Both the position numbers and the translations under genes were made by a program. A stretch of 56,102 nucleotides of DNA from assembly GCF_028288205.1 (NCBI RefSeq), contig NZ_JAQBOD010000064.1, positions 1 to 56,102 of the forward strand, written 5' to 3'. Positions 50,876 through 56,102 of the stretch are shown here, one piece after another. The number at the start of each line of letters is the position of its first letter. The stretch's first letter is position 1. This DNA is from Mucilaginibacter sp. (GTDB lineage Bacteria > Bacteroidota > Bacteroidia > Sphingobacteriales > Sphingobacteriaceae). A model generated the notes under the pieces. The model worked only from the letters and a program-made list of their open reading frames with translations, did not search any database and was not told the origin of the DNA.

Positions 50876-51388
50876 ATGAAAATTATAAAGCTAACCTTGC
50901 TTTCAATTTTATTATTGGCAGCAACTATAAAAGTAAAGGCCCAAACAGCCGCCGCAAATATTACTTTAAACAATATAATTACAGCCTACTTAGATATAAA
51001 GAGCGCATTGGCTGCTGATAACAGTACGGCTGCGCAGGATAAGGCCAAAGTTTTAAATACGCAAATAAACGCCGTGTTGGTCAATGATCTAACTGCTGCT
51101 CAGCAAAGTGTATGGAAAAACTATGCTGATAAACTAAGTTTTGATAGCAGGCACATGAGCGAAACGAAAGCGATCGACCATCAGCGCGAGCACTTTGCAT
51201 CTTTGTCAAAAAACTTGTATACAGTTATAAAAGATTTAAAAATAAACAGCTCTGTGCTTTACTGGCAATATTGCCCTATGAAAAAAATGTCATGGCTAAG
51301 CGCGACATCAACCATAGAAAATCCTTATTATGGAAAAGCAATGCCGGATTGTGGTAGTACAAAGGAAACTTTAAAAGCAGCTAAGTAA
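50876..51388 (+). CDS. DUF3347 protein, exported
   Basis: 170 residues with signal peptide (ending KVKAQ). The helical DUF3347 region has YLDIKSALAADNSTAAQDKA and the end holds YWQYCPMKK...WLS...NPYYGKAMPDCG, with two Cys and Met that look suited to Cu or Ag binding. The same domain occurs at the end of CusB-like efflux adaptors. Function as metal chaperone is inferred. Terminated by a 21-bp hairpin. Confidence 0.85.
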   Translation: MKIIKLTLLSILLLAATIKVKAQTAAANITLNNIITAYLDIKSALAADNSTAAQDKAKVLNTQINAVLVNDLTAAQQSVWKNYADKLSFDSRHMSETKAIDHQREHFASLSKNLYTVIKDLKINSSVLYWQYCPMKKMSWLSATSTIENPYYGKAMPDCGSTKETLKAAK

Positions 51389-51408
51389 AAGCATCAGGAA
51401 GCTTAAAC

Positions 51409-51461
51409 AAAAAGAGTCAGGAAATAAGAATTGTTTAAAATCTTATTTCCTGACTCTTTTT
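51409..51461. terminator. Bidirectional terminator
   Basis: Perfect 21-bp stem (51409-51429 with 51441-51461), 11-base loop, A-tract and T-tract at the ends. It separates convergent DUF3347 and iscA-type genes and is the longest hairpin in the window. Confidence 0.92.
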
Positions 51462-51478
51462 ATTTAAATATATATGTT

Positions 51479-51832
51479 TTATACCGCAAACGAGGTTCCG
51501 CAACCGCAGGTGCTTGCCGCGTTAGGATTATCAAAAGTAAAACCACGCGCGTTCAAACCATCCTGGAAATTTATCTGCATACCCATTAAATACATGCCGT
51601 GCGCTTTATGCATAAAAACACGGAGGCCATTGATCAAAAATTCCTGATCGCCATCTTTTTTCTGGTCAAAGCCTAATACATAGCTCATGCCAGAGCAGCC
51701 ACCACCTTCAACGCCAATACGCAGGCCAAAATCGTCACCAATTTCTTGCTGATCTCTTAATTTATACAATTCTTTAACGGCGCCTTCTGTAAGGGTAACC
51801 GGTGCAGGTGCAATTTCAACAGCAGTACTCAT
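51479..51832 (-). CDS. Iron-sulfur assembly protein, IscA/ErpA/SufA family
   Basis: 117 residues. The three cluster-binding Cys are present: GGGCSGMSY and the C-terminal STCGCG. DNPNAASTCGCGTSF is usual for A-type carriers. Which of IscA, SufA or ErpA it corresponds to cannot be told. Own -7 box 20 bases upstream. Confidence 0.93.
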   Translation of the reverse strand: MSTAVEIAPAPVTLTEGAVKELYKLRDQQEIGDDFGLRIGVEGGGCSGMSYVLGFDQKKDGDQEFLINGLRVFMHKAHGMYLMGMQINFQDGLNARGFTFDNPNAASTCGCGTSFAV

Positions 51833-51852
51833 CTTATTTTTAATTATCTACA

Positions 51853-51860
51853 CAAATATA
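51853..51860 (-). promoter_or_regulatory. -7 box of the A-type carrier gene
   Basis: Minus strand TATATTTG, exact TAnnTTTG, ending 20 bases before the ATG. Confidence 0.55.
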
Positions 51861-51924
51861 AGGTAAAATGCGGATTTTTGTTTCTGTCGCGTTATTTATG
51901 ACCTGCACCTAACATTAAACATAC

Positions 51925-52455
51925 ATGGTACTATATCCTTATTTATTAGATATTATAAAATATACAGTTTCCGGTCTTGGCGTTGTGTGGATAGCATTTT
52001 ATTTACTAAAGCCTTATCTTGACCGGTCAGAAAACATGCAACTCGTCGAGCTTAAAAAAACCATAAGCAGCCAAACGCTGCCATTACGGTTACAGGCATA
52101 TGAGCGGGTGGTATTGTTTATTGAGCGAATTAATCCGTCGAATCTGCTTATCCGGTTAAATAATCCCGATTACTCGGCTGCCGAATTATATATGTTAATA
52201 GTTGCCGAATTGCGTAACGAATATCAGCATAACGTTACCCAGCAAATTTATGTGAGCAGTAATACCTGGGCAGTAGTAAAAAGGTTAAAAGACGAAACTC
52301 TGGGCATAGTGAATAACGCCATAAAAGTATTACCCGAAACAGCTACCGGGCTTGAATTAAGCAAAACCATACTCGCGTACATAAGCCAATCAGAAAATAA
52401 TCCATATGATATTGGCCTCAGCCTGATCCGCAAGGAACTGGAAGAATTATTTTAG
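51925..52455 (+). CDS. Membrane-anchored protein of unknown function
   Basis: 176 residues: one N-terminal transmembrane helix (about 8-28), then a helical cytoplasmic part beginning [12 protein letters not shown] with [24 protein letters not shown] believe this type is often found next to the mutase gene in this group, but do not know its role. The mutase ATG follows 5 bases after its stop, so they are co-transcribed. Confidence 0.82.
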   Translation: MVLYPYLLDIIKYTVSGLGVVWIAFYLLKPYLDRSENMQLVELKKTISSQTLPLRLQAYERVVLFIERINPSNLLIRLNNPDYSAAELYMLIVAELRNEYQHNVTQQIYVSSNTWAVVKRLKDETLGIVNNAIKVLPETATGLELSKTILAYISQSENNPYDIGLSLIRKELEELF

Positions 52456-52460
52456 AAGCT

Positions 52461-54008
52461 ATGGCTGGTAAAAAACGAACAACCACATCAGGCATTGAAA
52501 TTAAGGAGGTGTATACTACGCCTTCTTCAATGAATGAATTGCCCGGCGAGTTTCCGTACACCCGGGGTATCCAAAAAGATATGTACCGCGGTAAACCCTG
52601 GACCATGCGCCAATACGCTGGTTTTTCTACCGCCGAAGAATCGAACAAACGTTACCATTATTTATTGAGCCAGGGTACTATGGGCCTGTCGGTAGCTTTT
52701 GATCTGCCAACGCAAATAGGTTATGACTCTGACCATGAATTGGCCGAAGGCGAGGTTGGCAAGGTTGGTGTAGCTATTGATTCATTAAAGGATATAGAGA
52801 TTTTGTTTGATGGGATTGAGTTGAAGGACATCACCACCTCCATGACCATTAATGCTACCGCGCCAATTTTATTGGCTATGTATATCGCGTTAGCAAAAAA
52901 GCAGGGGGCAGATCTGCAGCAACTATCGGGCACCGTGCAAAATGATATATTAAAGGAGTACGCGGCAAGAGGCACCTACATTTACCCGCCCGGGCCATCC
53001 ATGCGGCTGATAACCGATGTGTTTGAATATTGCAGCAAGGAAGTACCTAAGTGGAACACTATATCTATATCAGGCTATCATATTCGCGAAGCGGGATCAA
53101 CCGCGGTGCAGGAACTGGCATTTACCTTAGCCAATGGTAAAGCATACTTAAAGGCTGCGCTAACTAAAGGATTGGATATAAATGTGTTTGCTAAAAGGCT
53201 ATCCTTCTTTTTTAACTGCCATAATAATTTTTTCGAGGAGATAGCCAAGTTTAGAGCCGCGAGGCGGATGTGGGCACATATAACTAAAGAGTTGGGAGCG
53301 ACGGATGCCGGGGCGCAGAAACTACGCTTTCATACCCAAACCGGTGGCTCAACCTTAACCGCCCAGCAACCCATGAATAACATAGTACGGGTAAGTAACC
53401 AGGCATTGGCCGCGGTATTAGGTGGTACACAATCATTACATACCAATGGTTATGACGAAGCTATAGCCCTGCCAACCGAAGCTGCCGCCAAAATTGCCTT
53501 GCGCACGCAACAGATCATCGCTTTTGAAAGCGGAGTAACTGATACCGTTGACCCATTAGCGGGTTCATACTTTATAGAAGCGCTTACAGACGAACTGGAA
53601 GCCGCGGCCCAACAATACATTGATAAAATTGACGCTATGGGCGGTTCGGTAAAAGCTATTGAGCAGGATTATATTCAGCAGGAGATAGCCAACTCGGCTT
53701 ACCAATACCAAAACGAGATTGAAAGCGGCGAAAAAGTAATAGTAGGTGTAAATAAGTTTACGCAGGAAGAAGCACCGCTAACCAATGTATTTAGGGTAGA
53801 TGACGCTATACGCAAACATCAAATAGAAAAAATTACCACTTTAAAGGACGAAAGAGATAACCGGGCTGTTATAATTTGCGTACAACAGTTGAAAGACGCG
53901 GCAGTCGGAAAGGAAAATCTGATGCCTTATATATTAGCAGCGGTTGAAAACTACGCCACTCTGGGCGAAATTGCTGATACGTTACGCGCGGTTTTTGGTG
54001 AGTTTTAA
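52461..54008 (+). CDS. Methylmalonyl-CoA mutase-type large subunit (no B12 domain)
   Basis: 515 residues covering only the TIM-barrel substrate domain of B12-dependent acyl-CoA mutases. Seen: [18 protein letters not shown] with the Tyr typical of methylmalonyl-CoA forms, [35 protein letters not shown] and [17 protein letters not shown]. The C-terminal cobalamin domain (DxHxxG) is missing and no separate B12 subunit is in the window. It must pair with one encoded elsewhere. Substrate may be methylmalonyl-CoA or another branched acyl-CoA. Confidence 0.9.
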   Translation: MAGKKRTTTSGIEIKEVYTTPSSMNELPGEFPYTRGIQKDMYRGKPWTMRQYAGFSTAEESNKRYHYLLSQGTMGLSVAFDLPTQIGYDSDHELAEGEVGKVGVAIDSLKDIEILFDGIELKDITTSMTINATAPILLAMYIALAKKQGADLQQLSGTVQNDILKEYAARGTYIYPPGPSMRLITDVFEYCSKEVPKWNTISISGYHIREAGSTAVQELAFTLANGKAYLKAALTKGLDINVFAKRLSFFFNCHNNFFEEIAKFRAARRMWAHITKELGATDAGAQKLRFHTQTGGSTLTAQQPMNNIVRVSNQALAAVLGGTQSLHTNGYDEAIALPTEAAAKIALRTQQIIAFESGVTDTVDPLAGSYFIEALTDELEAAAQQYIDKIDAMGGSVKAIEQDYIQQEIANSAYQYQNEIESGEKVIVGVNKFTQEEAPLTNVFRVDDAIRKHQIEKITTLKDERDNRAVIICVQQLKDAAVGKENLMPYILAAVENYATLGEIADTLRAVFGEF

Positions 54009-54378
54009 AACTAACAGGAGTAAAATTAAAATCTACCGAAATAATGGGAGTTCTTAAAATTAGTGTAATACTATCTTCTTGTTAAGAAGATATGAAGTCA
54101 AATTTTTTGAGGTAATTAATAATAAACCTGCTAAATCTGCATGAAACGCAATGTTTACTATTAAAAAGATTATAAATGACGTTTAGGTCATGCGTAATAT
54201 AACTTTTTATCTTTAAAATTACACAATAGCGAATGTATTTTTTTTGATATTTATTTTCATAAAAAGTGAAAAATAAATTTTTTAATTCGCTTTTTTTCTG
54301 AATATTCGATGTTCCGTAGCAGCCCCAATAAATATGTCGCTGGGGGGGTGTAAATCAACATTTTACTAAAAATCACAT
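54009..54378 (+). other. Gene-free AT-rich region upstream of dnaA
   Basis: 370 bases without a credible ORF. There is a 9-bp hairpin TATCTTCTT/AAGAAGATA (54072-54080 with 54084-54092) and a very AT-rich block from about 54190 to 54300. A TATCTTTA box at about 54209, one mismatch from TAnnTTTG, may be the dnaA promoter. I find no TTATNCACA DnaA boxes, so it is not shown to be the origin. Confidence 0.5.
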
Positions 54379-55806
54379 ATGGAAAAAACTTGTACTAACG
54401 TTTGGAATAGCTGCCTCTTTATAATAAAAGACAACATACCGGCACAAAGCTTTAAAACCTGGTTTGAGCCGATTAAAGCTTTACGTATAGAGGGTAGCGT
54501 TTTAACAATACAAGTTCCTAGTTTATTCTTTTACGAATGGCTTGAAGAACATTACGTTCAGTTACTGCGTAAAACAATTAAAAAACAATTGGGTGATGAT
54601 GGACGTTTGGAATATAACATAGTTGTAGAGCAATCATCAACTAGCAAACCATATACAACTAATATGCCTTCAAACGGAAATGGCGCAGAGTCAAAAAATC
54701 AGTCTATGCCTATCCCTATTTCTATAAATAAGGATATTAAGAACCCGTTTGTAATACCCGGTTTAAAGAAACTGAATGTAGACCCGCAATTAAACCGCCA
54801 ATATACCTTTGAAAACTTTGTTGAGGGCGATTGTAACCGCTTAGCACGATCTGCAGGATATGCTGTTGCAGCCAAACCGGGCGGCACTTCGTTTAATCCG
54901 TTAATGATATATGGCGGCGTAGGGTTAGGTAAAACTCACCTGGCACAAGCCATTGGTAATGAAATTAAACGGTCATTACCGGATAAACTGGTACTATATG
55001 TATCATGCGAGAAATTTACACAGCAATTTGTTGATGCCCTAAAGCATAATAATATAAATGATTTTGTGAACTTTTACCAGGCTATTGATGTGTTGATCAT
55101 GGACGATGTACACAACTTTGCAGGCAAAGAAAAAACACAGGATTTCTTTTTCCATATTTTCAATCACCTGCATCAATCAGGTAAGCAACTAATTATTACA
55201 TCAGACAAAGCACCAAAGGACCTTGCCGGTTTAGAGGAGCGTTTGCTTTCAAGATTTAAATGGGGCCTTTCTGCCGATCTGCAAATACCTGATCTGGAAA
55301 CCCGCATGGCTATCCTTAAAAATAAAACTTACCAGGATGGCATTGAGCTGGGCGATGATGTAATAGAATACGTAGCGCATAATATTGATAATAACGTGCG
55401 TGAATTGGAAGGGGCAATGGTTTCGCTATTGGCACAATCAACCCTTAACCGTAAAGAGATTGACCTGAACCTGGCCAAGCAAATGCTGAAGAACTTTGTA
55501 AAAAATTCTTCGAAAGAAATTTCAATGGAGTATATCCAGAATCTGGTTTGCGAGTATTTTGAAGTGCCTATTGAAATGGTTAAATCACAAACCCGCAAAC
55601 GCGAAATTGTGCAGGCCCGCCAAATATCTATGTACCTGGCTAAGGCACATACCAAGAGTTCATTAAAATCTATCGGTCACTTCTTTGGTGGCCGCGATCA
55701 CTCAACCGTTATCTACGCTTGCCAAACAGTAGAAGACTTAATTGATACCGACAAAAAATTTAAAGGTTACGTAGCAGATATACAGAAGAAGCTAAAAATG
55801 TCGTAA
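54379..55806 (+). CDS. dnaA: Chromosomal replication initiator DnaA
   Basis: 475 residues in the four usual domains: domain I (1-85), a linker with polar residues (about 90-140), AAA+ domain with Walker A GGVGLGKTH and Walker B VLIMDDVHNFAGK, and domain IV with the box-binding signature GGRDHSTVIYACQTVEDL. Starts replication by opening oriC. Followed by a strong terminator, so it is not joined to dnaN here. Confidence 0.97.
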   Translation: MEKTCTNVWNSCLFIIKDNIPAQSFKTWFEPIKALRIEGSVLTIQVPSLFFYEWLEEHYVQLLRKTIKKQLGDDGRLEYNIVVEQSSTSKPYTTNMPSNGNGAESKNQSMPIPISINKDIKNPFVIPGLKKLNVDPQLNRQYTFENFVEGDCNRLARSAGYAVAAKPGGTSFNPLMIYGGVGLGKTHLAQAIGNEIKRSLPDKLVLYVSCEKFTQQFVDALKHNNINDFVNFYQAIDVLIMDDVHNFAGKEKTQDFFFHIFNHLHQSGKQLIITSDKAPKDLAGLEERLLSRFKWGLSADLQIPDLETRMAILKNKTYQDGIELGDDVIEYVAHNIDNNVRELEGAMVSLLAQSTLNRKEIDLNLAKQMLKNFVKNSSKEISMEYIQNLVCEYFEVPIEMVKSQTRKREIVQARQISMYLAKAHTKSSLKSIGHFFGGRDHSTVIYACQTVEDLIDTDKKFKGYVADIQKKLKMS

Positions 55807-55828
55807 AGATAATATCCCCTCAATATTG

Positions 55829-55862
55829 AACGCCATTGTGATTATTTACAATGGCGTTTTTT
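55829..55862 (+). terminator. Terminator of dnaA
   Basis: Perfect 11-bp stem AACGCCATTGT (55829-55839) with ACAATGGCGTT (55848-55858), T-run to 55862, 23 bases after the dnaA stop. Confidence 0.9.
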
Positions 55863-56102
55863 ATGCTTATCTTTTGTATAACTATTTACTATTTAATGTG
55901 TTTAGCGATTAGATTTTAATTTCAAAATATGATGGCAAAAACGGATGGCTAAAGTGGCTGTGACCGTCATGCAATATATATACCATTTAAACAGCAAGCC
56001 CCTTAACCATATTAAACATATGCTTGCTGCTTAATTTTCAATCGCTAAACGCGTTAATTTAATAGTTAGTTTATTTGTCAATGAGTTAACATGATTGATT
56101 TT
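55863..56102. other. Gene-free region after dnaA, with one long-loop hairpin
   Basis: No ORF is seen up to the window end. CAGCAAGC (55992-55999) pairs with GCTTGCTG (56022-56029) around a 22-base loop. It might be a terminator for a minus-strand gene beyond the window, but no clear T-run is present. Confidence 0.4.

Noticed and set aside
55842..55850. TTATTTACA as a DnaA box after dnaA
   Set aside because: It has a mismatch, is single, and lies in the dnaA terminator loop and stem.

Overview
The window looks like chromosomal DNA of a Bacteroidota bacterium of the Sphingobacteriaceae type (Mucilaginibacter/Pedobacter-like). The signs are: repeated TAnnTTTG promoter -7 boxes, the absence of clear Shine-Dalgarno sites, a fused LpxC-FabZ protein, a PorX-type response regulator (type IX secretion control), a TonB receptor with a carboxypeptidase-like N-terminal domain, a BrxA/B-type bacilliredoxin and moderate-to-low GC. 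The genus is an inference.

Layout. 1-2310: two ATGA-coupled genes for helical proteins of unknown function, on the 3' side of a tRNA-Ser gene (2446-2533); this is the most accessory-looking part. 2825-6176: polyprenyl diphosphate synthase, TerC-family transporter, truncated globin, diadenylate cyclase. 6264-9913: small exported protein, M1 aminopeptidase, bacilliredoxin. 10101-13018: M23 peptidase with bactofilin, then S-adenosylhomocysteinase behind two palindromic elements. 13409-18456: lipoproteins (one collagen-like), GluQ-like synthetase, PDZ aspartyl protease, YihY/BrkB membrane protein. 18736-22389: alanine dehydrogenase, TsaE, PorX. 22592-28034: HD phosphohydrolase, lpxD-lpxC/fabZ-lpxA lipid A genes, ABC ATPase. 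28167-31843: EF-P, signal peptidase I, Xth, cyclophilin. 31978-34941: small Cys/His exported protein and TonB receptor. 35133-37045: aldo/keto reductase, then divergent doxX and hxlR around a perfect operator-like palindrome.

37046-42819 (minus strand) is a tightly packed run: alpha/beta hydrolase, two acyltransferases, GT2 glycosyltransferase, CruF-like carotenoid protein, IspH and HemH. It reads as a pathway for an isoprenoid (carotenoid) that is glycosylated and acylated. 43084-49492: KDO transferase facing a nucleotide-sugar operon (ugd, UDP-xylose synthase, galE, rfbB) ending in a CpsB-like phosphatase, i.e. polysaccharide supply. 49524-55806: MacB-type permease, DUF3347 protein, IscA-family carrier, a conserved unknown, an acyl-CoA mutase large subunit without a B12 domain, and dnaA.

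No CRISPR array, insertion sequence, transposase or rRNA gene was seen. Intergenic space carries several families of inverted repeats (four related REP/MITE-like elements) and many strong hairpin terminators. Most genes are ordinary core genes. The best candidates for new biology are the helical protein pair next to tRNA-Ser, the carotenoid-tailoring operon, the HxlR operator and the structured element upstream of ahcY.
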